Assembly (NCBI RefSeq): GCF_027409185.1
Contig: NC_084469.1
Location: forward strand, 35,963,293 to 36,027,292
Reading direction: 5' to 3'
DNA from: Cynocephalus volans
Lineage: Eukaryota; Chordata; Mammalia; Dermoptera; Cynocephalidae
DNA: 64,000 nucleotides
In this document: positions 12,201-24,307 of the stretch, in pieces
Layout: each line of letters opens with the position of its first letter
Numbering within the stretch: position 1 is the first letter of the stretch
Position numbers and translations under genes: made by a program
Notes under the pieces: model-generated
What the model saw: the letters and a program-made list of their open reading frames with translations, nothing else
The model's database searches: none
What the model was told of the DNA's origin: nothing

Positions 12201-15200
12201 TGAGTGACCAAGAATCCTGGTAAGGTGCAACGTCACGAGTTTGCTGTGGTCCTAATCAGTGTGGATGCAGGGTTTATTGCAGAAGCACTCAGCCACCTGG
12301 ACACACAGACTGAGCAGGTGGCTTGATCTAAAGTAGAGTGTCTGGTGCAAGGGTGCTGAGGGCGTCAGTGAGAATGTGGCTCTGGCGTAAGCATGAGGCT
12401 CCGAGGCCAAGCTGAGCAGGCAAGTGTAGTCTGGAGAGGCTTCTGGAGAGGCTTCTGGAGAGGGAGAAGATGGGTGGGTCTTCTGTCTGTGTTAGTAAGT
12501 ACCAACAGGGCAAAGGCAAAGGGTGGGGGGCAATGAGGTGGAAAGAGCAGGTTTGATCTGGTCTAAGGCTGGGCTGCTGTTTAGGACTCTGGCTGTTGCA
12601 TAGTGCCCGGGGAGGACAGAACGTGGGTGCATTTTGTAGTTATCCAGGCATGTGTTAGGGCCTCAGACTGTCCGCAGATGGAGAGCAGGGCCTTAACTCT
12701 GAGAGCACCTCACTTACACCAGCCGGTTCTCCATAATCCAAACAGACCACTGGAAAGCAGATTCTTTCCCATGGGAAGACCCACTTCAATAGCAATATTG
12801 AATATTGAAGAGCAAAGTCTCAGAAGTCAGTTCCCCTTTTTTGGAATACCCTCCCGTCTGGGCTCCCAGTCACCTACCCCGTTCCCATCCAGCTGTCCCC
12901 TTCTCCTGTTCTACTCAGTACTTACAGAGAAGGACCTTCCTGCCAAGTTGGAGGACTTGGTGACCTCTGTCACGCTGACATTCAGACACGTGTGGTCTGT
13001 AACAGGAGCGGCAGTCGAGGGGCGGTGAGGGGCCCCTGAAACCGAATGAGATGGGGGCAGTCTATGAATGGGCTTCCAGGGAAGTAGGGGAGTTTTAGAT
13101 GCTAGGTCCTAAGTGGACCTCCACGGATCCATCTCGCCCCTCACTCCCGGATTAAACCCTCTCCCACCACTTCTCAGCCCCCACTTCCTGATTCTGCCTT
13201 GGTCCTAACCAAGTTCCAGTTCCTTCCTGTCATCCATCTCCCTTCCCTGACGATCCACACATTTTCTGTATCCTCAGGCCCAGCAGCCATCACCAACCCA
13301 AATCCCCACCCACTACCCTTCCTTCATCTCCTCCTGTGCCCCCTTTTCAAAGGAAGAAAGTTCTGTTGAACTTCCCTGCAGCTGTTGGGCACGCTAAGAA
13401 TGTAAGAAACACCTAGCCCAGGGCATGGCGTAGGACGGAGGCACCAATGGGATTGGAAGGTCATTACTGCCAACAGGTCCAGAGTGTTTCTTTGACTTTC
13501 TTAAGAGTATCTACTGTGTCAAAAATTGTTACTGTATAACTGCTGTCAGGCTTAATCCCACCCTGCCAACTTAAGAGGGTTCTTAAATGCAAATGATCTA
13601 CATAAAACAAAGAGGGTTCTTAGATGTTTGTGCCTTAAGGAGGGTTTTGGCATCACTGACCAGCTCTAATAGGGTTTAGAGTGGGGGGTGGGAGGGTGAG
13701 CATCTTGTGAAACACATAAGAGGAATACAATTTTAACAGTAAAAGCTAACATTTGTCGTTTACTAGATGCACACAAAAGAGCATCTATTTATCATCTCCA
13801 TTTTAGAAATGAAAAAAAAACCCCAAACCAGGTAGAGAGGTCACAAATAACTTGTCCAAGGTCACACTGATGATAAGTGGCAAAGCTGGGGTTTGAACCT
13901 GCAGTCTTGACCCACTGCCCTGGAACGACCTCCAGGTTACGAGCTATTGCCAAAACCACATGTCTCCAAGGTGTTAAAGATCTACAAGAATGTCTTGCTG
14001 TGACAGAGTTTCGTATGTCGTCCACAAATTCAACTTGCTTGGAAGCGATTTTATCAGGAAGTGATATTACTACTTGAGTTTCTTCTTTGTAACAGATGCC
14101 AAGAAAATTGAGGAAGTACGATGCCCATACCAAACACAAATGCATTATAGACAGAGAGCTGTCGTAGTCGGAATGCTAGCAAAGCCACAGAGGGTTTCAG
14201 AGCCTGAGCAATTGTAGCTGGACAGGGCAAGAGGCATCAGACTCAGCCTCCCTATGAGCATTCCAGCCTGGCGAATGTCTATTTTCATTTGTTCCTTTTT
14301 TTCAAACAAATTTTTGGGTTTAAAGTAGCACTTTGTTTATTCGGCAAATGTTGATTGAGTATCTACCATGTGCCAGGACCTGTGTTGGCCACAGGGGATG
14401 GAGTGGTGAGTAAGATATATTTCCACCGGGAGAACCTTCCTGTTTGCTCTGAAATGATTCTCTACAAGCATCTGTGGGCAACATCCCTAAGTCTAGCTTT
14501 TAAAATCTGGCAGTTTGGGGGAGGCAGTCTGGGGTGGGGGCGAGGAACACAAACTTCCAGGTGAGAATGCCTGGGTTGGAATCCCAGCTCGATCCTTACT
14601 CACTGAGGTGACCTCGGGTAAGTTATTCTCTTTGCTTCAGTTTCCTCTCCAGTAAAAAGCTGCTTAATACAAATAACACCTGCCTCCTAGGGTTAGCATG
14701 TTAAGAATTCATGTGTTAGCACAGAACACTGCCTGGCCTCTGGATGACTTTTCATTATTCCAGGAGACCAGGGATCTCACAATAAGATATTTATAATACT
14801 TATAATTTATTAAATGCCCATAAGTTGGTATCTTTTATTATCTCTGGTTTTTTGGAATGACATTCAAAATCCAAAATTTCTGAGCAGAATGTAACTAGCC
14901 CTGCAGGCCCAATTCAGAGGCAGGAAGCCAACTGCAACCCTCCCTGGGGTCCCTCTGCCTTCCAGCCTGCAGAGGCCCAGGCCAGAGGCCAGTGCTAGGT
15001 GTGGGTTACTCTACAGTGAGCCGCCTGAGGGCAGAGACCATGTTTCTCCCAGGGCAGCCACCTGCACCCAGCCCTGGGCCTAGCTCGAGTCTGATAAGCG
15101 TGCAGGGACAGTGTGGGAGGCCTCCCTCTTCTGGCTCCCCCATCTCCTATCACTCGGCCCTCTCCCCTGCCCGCTGCCTAACTTCCCCCTTCCCATCCCT

Positions 15201-18200
15201 TCTCTCTTTCTTTGTTCTGAGTTCCCGGCTCCGTACCTTCAGTGTCACTGGCTGGAATGGCCTTCAGGACCAGCCCAGTGGCCCGCAGGGAAATGGTGAC
15301 CTCTCGGGGCCGGTGGCTGAGCAGGGCCTGGGGAGGAGGATTGAAGAACAGATGAGGGTCCTCGGGACAGGTCCCTCCCGACACCCATAGTCTTGTCTCT
15401 CTCTCTCTTGCTTTCCTCTCCTGCTCTAAGAGTCTTGCCTGTGTCACTAATGTCCCATAAGGGGCTAGTGGGGAGGGGCAGAAAGTAGTCCTAGCCCCAG
15501 AGAGCATGTTCAGCCTTCCAGAACCAAAGAAATAAATCTCCAGTGAAATCAGTTCAAGCATCTGGTCAGTTAGTAAAGAAGATATTTTTGAGCAAAGGGG
15601 ATAGCCCTGTTGTTCCTTAAATCCCATCACCTCCTTGTCTGCATGTAAGGTTCAGCCTTAACCCACCCATCCCTCCATGTCTGCATGTAAGGTCAGCCTT
15701 AACCCACCCATCCCTCCTTGTCTGCATGTAAGGTCAGCCTTAACCCACCCATCCCTCCTTGTCTGCATGTAAGGTCAGCCTTAACCCACCCATCCCGCCT
15801 TGTCTGCATGTAAGGTTCAGCCTTAACCCACCCATCCCTCCTTGTCTGCATGTAAGGTCAGCCTTAACCCACCCATCCCTCCTTGTCTGCATGTAAGGTC
15901 AGCCTTAACCCACCCATCCCTCCTTGTCTGCATGTAAGGTCAGCCTTAACGCACCCATCCCTCCTTGTCTGCATGTAAGGTCAACCTTAACCCACCCATC
16001 CCTGCAAAATTCTCCTAAGGCAAGGAAACCCTGGGGCAGCTTTAGGAAAAGGGGCTGAAGTTTCCCTTGGCTCTGTCCACTCCCTGGCATGTCCCTGAGG
16101 CCTGCTTCCACCTGCTGTACCTCCTGGCACCTGCTGCTGCACCCAGCACACTGACCTTCTGGTAGCACAGGGAGAGCTCAGCCCCCGGGCCCTCTGCCGC
16201 GCCTCTCCTCCTGGGTGAACAACCTTCTGCAGGGAGATGAGAGGCCTAAGGTGCGAGGCTCCACCTCACTGAGGGCTGTGGCTGAGCGGCTGGATTTCCA
16301 CCTTTCCCGGGATGGAAAGGCAGCTCCGGGGGTGGGGGCGGGGCAGGCTGCCTTTCAGTCTGGGGGAGCTTGGAGGGAGCAAGGGCAGCAGGGGGGTGGG
16401 GTAGAGTGATGGAGCAGGGGTGGGCACAGGGTGGGGATCATTAGGTGAGAGGGGGAGGGAGAGAGTTTGGGAGAAGCTGGGTCAGGGTGAGCTTTGGAAA
16501 CGGGGATGCTCACCTCTGGGGAATTTGGAGTCTTGGACCTTCACCTTTAACTCAGTGAGGAAAATGTCCTCTGCGGGGTCTTGGCTTAAGTCACCGAAGA
16601 AGATCTGGAGACAGGAAGGGAGGGAGGGGGGAGGCTTGGAGAAGGCTGACCCCCACGGCCCGAGCATGTGGATGGTTGGGAAAGTGTCCAGAAGCAGCGG
16701 GCATCCCATCCACCCTGCCACTGCTAGATTCTGAGTGGCATTACGTGACTGCCTGGGTCTGAATCTATCCATATCTATAGCAATAGAATAGATTTACAAA
16801 TAGTGGAAGAAACTATTACTGAAAACCCAAACTACCTGGTAACCTCTACTGTCTAATGGGGAGGGCAGGAGCAGGGGACAAAATTCACATCAGGGAGGGG
16901 TAATAAAACCTCTTGTAGATACCAGTAGGAGGGTGAGGGCCAGAGAGGAGAATTGAGTCCTTGGAGGTGCACAGAGAAGCCCGGGGCTGAGTGTGGGGGC
17001 TACTGAGAGCTGATCTGACCCTGGCAGGCAGCTGGAAATGTGGGAGGAGGGGAGCTCGGAGGGAAAGGGGGTGGAGGAGGGAGGGGAGGCCAGGTGTGGA
17101 GGCGGGAAGAGAAAGGGTGTCCAAACAACATGGAGGAATGGCCAAAGGTTTTTGAGAACAGGGATGTGGAAAGAAAATAGCAGCCCCTAAAAGCCGGGAG
17201 CCCGGCCCGCACTCACAGTGAGGCCATGGTGTCCTGTTGACCATAAACAATTTCACAGATGCCAACGTTGTTAGGCAAGGTGACTGTGCGGCCGTGATGG
17301 ATCGAGACGAAAACTAGACCACTCCACGATCACGTCCAAACCCAGACAAGATCAGGAACATTGTGCGGGCACCCCCTGCCCTCCCAGCCCAGCAGATTTG
17401 AGTCACTGCTGATTCCTTAGCCTTTTCAGTAACAATTACTGAGACACCCAGTCATGGAATTGCTCCCGTGTCCAATCCAGAGCAACGTCCTGCCTTTTGC
17501 ATCGCTCCCTGTAATCACCCAAGGCAAGCCCACCTCCCAGAATAAGGTCTTCCTCAGCCTCTCACTGAGGCACCCTGTGGCGCCCCCTGGTGGGCGTTCT
17601 CCCTCATCGCACCACGTCTGCAAACCCAGCTCTGAGCTGCCACAGCTGTGCTCCCGGTTGGCGGAAGGCCATTGACAGATGCCACATCTCTAATTTTAAG
17701 TTATTTGTGCTGCTGAGATGTTAACTCCCTTCGCCATCTTGAGAGGCCTTTTCGTTGGTTTGTTTTGTGTTGTTTTGTTTTGGATTTTGGAAATCAAGGA
17801 AAGGGCCTAAATCCCTCATTTAGGTCAAAACCAGGAAGGCAATAAAGAAAAGATCCACCACAGGACACAATGAAGAACGAACATGCAGCAAGATGGGAAA
17901 CCAGAGGCAGAAGGGGCCAGGAGAAATTAGTCCTCAGGCGCTCATGGACATCTGGGGTGGCGCGGGTGCTGGGCCCTCCCCAGGACATGGGATTTCAGGA
18001 GCAGGGTGACCCTGACTGAATTCTGGGATAACATATCTATGTCCAAGCCTGTATCACAGTGGTGGCCGTGGGAATGTGAATGAACAGACAGGAGCACAAA
18101 GGCATGAAGAAGCAGGGGCCGAGACCCCAGAGGGCTCAGGAGTTCCTGCAGTTGAGATCCTATTCTGCACTGAGCACTCTGGTAGCACGGGGCATCTGTC

Positions 18201-18658
18201 ATTTCATTTAATCCACCCAGCGACCCTAGGAGGGAGGTATCATCAGTCTCAGGGACCTGGAAGCGCAGGCTCTGAGGTGTTAAGCAACTTGCCCAGGAAC
18301 GCAAGTAGCAAATCTGGCATCCCATCCGGGTTCTTAACCAGGACATGGGTCTCTTTTGTGTGCCTGCCCCCTCGCTGTCATCTCCCCATCCCTTTATGGT
18401 GCTGTTCTACTCTTTGGGATTCTCTCAAGAACCCGATGGCAGGTGAAGATTAGTATTGCCTTTTCTAATATGGGGGAAATTATCTTTAGGGAGATGGAGG
18501 TGACCATGATCACATGGTTAGTAAGTGGAGGAACCAGGATGCAAAGCCATGAATGTTTTACTACCCCCCGTGGCCTCAAACTCCACACCCATTCTACCCA
18601 GCCAGTCCCCAGGAGCACAGTGACTCAGTCTCTAATTCACACACGTGCACACGCGTGT

Positions 18659-18698
<40 letters not shown>

Positions 18699-21600
18699 AA
18701 CAGCAGGTGATTCAAAGATGAACAAAATCCAGTCCCTCATCTGAAGGGCGCCTGGTTTTGGAGAGGAGCAATACACATCTGCAGGGACATTCCGATGTGG
18801 TGGGTGAAAGGCTAGCGCTGTGCCCAGAGCATGACAGGAGCTCTGAGGAGCAGCTGAGCACGCAGCATTCCAGCTGGGAGTGACAGGAATAAAGGGCGGG
18901 ACAGGAGAGCTGCAGGGGTGACAGAGGGGACATGAGGTGGGGAGGAGGCATCTCAGTCCTCGGCACAGCGTGAGCACTGGCTTGCAGGTGAGAGCATCAG
19001 GAGAGTGTGGAAAACTGAGACAGGAAGAGGCTGGCTGGCCAAGAAGCGTCTCCAAAGGCAGCAGAGGAGAACTGTCCAAGAGGCGAGAGTGTCACAACGG
19101 TCAGGGAGTGGGGTTGGCTTTACATGGGAGAGATATGTGCTTCCATTTCTGTAATTGGGACATGAGCGTAGCCATTATAAATCTAATTGTACTGACAAAG
19201 GAAACGAGCACAGTGGCCCTGGGGTCCAGTGCGGTGCAGAGGACCCATGGCACAGGACCTGGCAGTTCGGAGGTCATTGGTAAGACAGTCTTAGAAGAGC
19301 CAGCTTGCCATGGTTTGAGGGCAGGCGAGAGACAGGGAAACCGAGGCGGTGAGACAGGCTGACCCAGGCCTCCGGCTCCAGGGTGGACGTGCCCTGCATC
19401 TCCCCGGCCAGTGACTGGGTAGGGACAGGCACTGCCTCAGTCCTTCTCCTCAGTATTGGAAAAGGGAAGCTCTCTTTAAACTGGGGTTGCTAAGCTAGAA
19501 AATGTGGACCTGGGATGCTGGTGGGCATCTTGTCACCATGAGGAGAGCATGACAAGAAAAAGAGAGAATTGTAGTCCCGAGGACACTGTCTGAGCTCTCG
19601 AATCCAGCTTTTCTGAAGCTGAATCAGCCTGAACTTTTCAGCAATGTGAGCCAGTGGATTTTCTTTCTTTCTTTCTTTTTTTATCCAGCTTTTAAAATTT
19701 CTGTTACTTGCTGCTAAGAGTCCTCCCCAAAACAAAGAGAGACTGGGGAGATGGTGATCAAAGGATACAAAATTTCAGTTAGATATAGGAATAAGTTCAA
19801 GAGATCTGTAGTATGGCATTGGTGACTGCAGGTAATAACAATGTATTGTATACTTGAAAATTGCTAAGACAGTAGATTTGACAAGTATGTGAGGTAATGC
19901 ACATGTTAACTAGCCCCATTTAGCCATTATACAATGTATACACATTTCAAAACAACATGGCGTACAGAATAAGTATATACATTTTTTATTTGTCAATTAA
20001 AAGTGATATGGAGTCTTATGTAAGCAAAATTATATTTGTTCTTTACTGAAAAAATAAAAACAATGTGAATTATTTTATAGTGCCTATTTCCTGTTGCTAT
20101 GTGTTACACATTGTAGTGCTGTATATTACATAGTATATTTTAATACTTCCTGCCCAATCCCCTCTCAGTCATGGATATCTTAAGTCAAATGTCTTATTTA
20201 CTATGTGAATTACTAACCCAAAACTATCTTTGTGTATGTGTGTGTGTGTGTGACATCATCTGGTAAACCTGTTCAATCGTGCACCAGAGATACATTCGGA
20301 CATTTTGAATTAAAACATAACTTTAAAATATTCTTCAAACAAAACAAAACAGTAATCAGGGATGGAATTTTGCAAGTGAAGAGGTTAAAATGAGGAACTG
20401 GCCAAACCTGAGTGGGTGGAGGGGAGTGAGACTCCTTCCACCCCTGGTTGGGGATTTAGAATTCCAGCTGTACAGTTGCGCTGCCTGCCCTGCCCCAGGA
20501 CTCCAGCCACAAGCCTACTGAGGCTGGAGCTTTAAGAGATTGGGTAGAATAAAGCCAGGCTGTAGGGGCATGTTGGCTACTCCCTGTGGTCTGCAGTAAG
20601 AGCCACTAAGAAGAACAGTGTAAATAGAAGCTGGTGCATATTGGAGCAGAGACAGAAGAAACCACAGCCTTCTGATAGAGGACCTTTATGTCTATATCAG
20701 CTGACAAAAGCTGGGTAGTCTTGGGAACTAAAGGATTTAAAAAGCCAAATTCTCTGCCACCATTTAATGCCAACAAAGGTAAGGAGCTTGAAAACAAAGT
20801 AGGAGATAAGATTAAGACCTGGAAAAAGTCTAATCCTTGGTCTCTCCCCTCCCAAGCCCAGTTGCTATGCGCACCCTCCATGGGAAAATAAATGGGAACT
20901 TGATAGGCTCCAAAGGTTGTTTTGTTTGTGCCAGGTGACCGAGACGCAATGCCAGGGAGGGACAGGTGGAGGGGAGTGGCTGACCAGGAAGCTGCAGAGG
21001 GAGGGGTAGTGGACAGCTCATGGGCACAGACCGAGGGTTTGGGTGGAACTGGAGGAGGTCCATGTCCACTGGAGAAGAGTCTGTGAAGTTGTCAGTGGGT
21101 GTAGATGCATTTCTGGGTGTGGAAGGAAGTTTGGGGGGGGTCTCCGGGTTTCCCCAGTCGAGTGGGAGGAAAAGTCATTTGCTGAAGGGGAAGGGCTTGA
21201 GGGAGGTGTTGAAGATGGGAACCCCATGGTTCCAGAGAAAGAGGGAGCCTGCCTAGGGGGCACCGTGGGCCCCATGAGGCTGGATGCCACGAGTGTGGAG
21301 AGGCCTCAAGCCCGCAGGCTTCAGATTTGTTTTCCTGGGTGATGCTCGGAAGCCCTAGTTTAGCGACAGGTAAGGCACGTTGTAGCTCTGCTCCGGGCTT
21401 GGGTTGTGCTGGGAGGGGAGAGAGTTGGAAAGAACACAAAGGGGAGCCAGGACAGGGAAGAGAGGGGTTGAGATTGGAAACTGACTGGCAGGGAAGGAAG
21501 AGGCAGCAGAGGTGAGAGCAGTGAGAAAAAGGAAGGAGCCAGAGGTCTCCAGGAGGCTGAGGGGAGGTGTGTGGGAGAGAAGGTGACAGACCTCAGAGCC

Positions 21601-24230
21601 ATGGGAATTTGTGACCTGAGAAGGGAAAACAGAGCTTAGGATTTCCAAGGTAAAGCAATTCCTGGCGATGACTTCCAAAGCAGCCTATCCTTGATTCCCA
21701 GTCTCTGCCGGGATCCAGGGCCAGGGAGAAGCCTTCCACGTAAAGAAGATCTACTTCTGCTTGGATTGGGGTCTTAGAAGTTAATTTTTGTTGGATTCAT
21801 TCAGAGATTAAGAAGATAAAGTTAACAACCAAGAGTGTCTGGGCATGTTCATGATTGGCAGCCTGGTGACAGTGTTTCCCCAGAGCCATGGTGTTTAGGT
21901 TGTGGGGTCTTCGGGTCCAGCAGGCTGGCATGGTACCCTCGGAGCCCCTGGTGGGATGCTTACCTTGACCGTGTAGATCTGGAAGTAGATGGGTTGAGTG
22001 CCCATGCGAACATAGTAGGTGATGACATCCAGGATGAAGGGGTCCACAGTCCGGGATGTGTCCAGGGAGGGAGGCTATGGGGCAGACAGGAAATGTCTTC
22101 AGCCACCTCCCTCCAGGCCACTATGGGAGTTGCCATTTTCTTAAGAGAGAAACTCCAAGGCCCCCACATACTCTCTGCAATGACTAATCCAGCTGGTCCT
22201 TTAACACACTCCAAGTCTTTCCTGCCACCCAGTTTCAACTCTTTATCAAAATATCCCTGTCTAAAGCCCCATCTCCCTAGGGAGCCTAACTCATTTCAGT
22301 TCCACAAAGACATGCAGACATATAGTAAGCACCTCTGTGTGTAAAGCATTGTTAGGTGCTTAGGGGAGACAAGATGCTTGAGAGTATAAGTCATGAGGAA
22401 GGAGCCTGGACTGGATTCTAGGTTGGATTGGCTACCCCTTAGCCAGACAGCATTGGGCAAGTTATTCAAACTCTTCAAGGTCTGAGTTTCCTTCTAGGGA
22501 AAATGAGAGGTTGAACCACATGATCTGATGTCTCTTTCAGCTCTCATAGTCTCTGAATATACTAACAAATTAATTAATGTTTATATGTTATTGGGAATGG
22601 GTTTAGTGCATTTTCCTCCAGGGCCATCCCCAGCCCTATATGATTATCAAGCATAATGATTGGGTTTTTCAGGCAAACTGAACAGAACATCTACATAGAA
22701 TGTGATAGTATCAGAGTTTATCTCATCCAACTCATAACCAATCCTATAAAATCTCTTCTGACTCTCACATCTGGTCCATTGAAATATTGGGCCGAGCCTG
22801 TGGCGCACTCGGGAGAGTGCAGCACTGGGAGCGCAGTGGCGCTCCCGCCGTGGGTTCGGATCCTATATAGGAATGGCCGGTGCACTCACTGGCTGAGTAC
22901 CGGTCACGAAAAAGACAAAAAAAAAAAAAAAAAAGAAAGAAAGAAATATTGTTCCCTTCAAAAAGGTTACACTGAGGAACTATGAGCTTATTCTGATAAT
23001 GCCGTCATTGCTCACAATGTTTCCAGTCTCTTTATCTGAAAACCACTTTTGGAGTTAGCATAAGGGCCATATAAATTATTCATTGTAAAGACCAGGGGAG
23101 CTGGGAAAACCCCAAATCATACATGTGTCCTAGCAGAGAAAAAAAAGCTACCAACAAAGCAGCACCAATGAGTCCTGCATCAAATGTTCCTCCTGTAACA
23201 TCCCCCAAGTTTTCAGAAAAAAGCATTTTTATACCCAACTGAACAGTCTTTCATGTATATATAAAGACAGTTTCAGATAAGGTATAATTCAGAAAATGTG
23301 CACTTCCAAAACGTCTTTGATTAAAAAATGTAAAATGACATCCCAATCAATCGAGTGATAAAGCAAAATGGAGAGCTCAGTAAATACATTATGTGTTTTC
23401 ACCACAATTTTAAAAACTAAAATAAATAAATAAATAAGTACAGATCAATAGCTTCCTTTTATACCCGCAGTAGCTACTACCCAAATATAATGGGGAAAAG
23501 ATACCATTTACAATGGCAAGAAACACTATCAAATATGAGAAATAAATTTAGCAAGAAATGGGCAAAAGCTATATGATGAAAACTATACAATTGTACTGAA
23601 GGATATACAAGAAGGCTTTGATAAATGAAGAGGTATATCATGCTCCCAGGGAGAGAAACCTACTATGCTAAAGATGCTAATTCTCCTCCAAATTTAAATC
23701 TAAATCCCAGTAAGATTTTTTAAAAAGCAACCAAACTTGATAGGAAATTCTAATTTTATCAGGAAAGATAAATAAATGAACATAGTTTGAAAAGTTTGGG
23801 GAAAAAAAAGTAATGCAGTAGGTTTACCCTGACAGATACTAAAATACAAAAAGTGCTAATGTGTGCAGAAATGAATAGATCAATGAGAGATGACAGATAA
23901 ATAAACTCAAGCATAGGTAAGACATTAGTAAACGATAAAAGTAGAATTTAGAATTGGTGAGGAGCAATGTTTAAATGTTTGTCCTCTCCGAAACTCATGT
24001 TGAAACTTAACCTGCAATATAACAGTATTAAGAGATGGGACCTTTAAGAGGTAATTGGATCAATCCATTAATGAAGTAATGGGTTAATCAGTTATCATGA
24101 GAGTGGGTTAGTTATCATGAGAGTGGGACTGTTACAAAAGCCAGTTTGGGCTGGCTGGTTAGCTCAGTCAGTTAGAGTGTGGTGTTGATAACACCAAGGT
24201 CCAGGGTTTAATCCCTGTGCTGGACAGCTG

Positions 24231-24307
<77 letters not shown>

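Larger units (their letters stand above)
2317..12925 (-). other. PIK3R6: Intron 17 (10.6 kb, repeat-rich)
   Basis: This is the longest intron. Its right half is A-rich LINE debris (about 7.9-11.9 kb) carrying two CYN SINEs; its left half holds a MER5-like fragment, two MIRs and unique sequence. Short tracts include (TTA)n at 3938-3962 and a TTTTG-rich stretch near 12056-12077. No exon-like ORF in it matches the gene. Confidence 0.8.
13036..15236 (-). other. PIK3R6: Intron 16
   Basis: 2.2 kb containing two MIR copies (13735-13925 and 14535-14760) and an L2-like patch near 14330-14480. The rest is unique sequence. Confidence 0.75.
16605..21963 (-). other. PIK3R6: Intron 13
   Basis: 5.4 kb with a strong CTCF-like site (17578-17594), one MIR, a (CA)n tract at 18661-18697 and a 3' L1 fragment at 19738-20003. 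Other stretches, such as 20.4-21.9 kb, look unique and G-rich without a convincing exon. Confidence 0.75.

Noticed and set aside
15631..16003. Direct repeats resembling a CRISPR array
   Set aside because: The 41-bp units are joined head to tail with no unique spacers, and the genome is mammalian; it is a minisatellite.
16156..16210. Shorter exon 15 starting at 16210
   Set aside because: Considered first, but it leaves the wrong phase after exon 14. The acceptor at 16227-16228 restores frame and the family sequence.
24150..24230. Possible tRNA-Ile gene
   Set aside because: Strong tRNA likeness, but with mismatched stems, a retroposon tail and flanking target duplication; it is a SINE.
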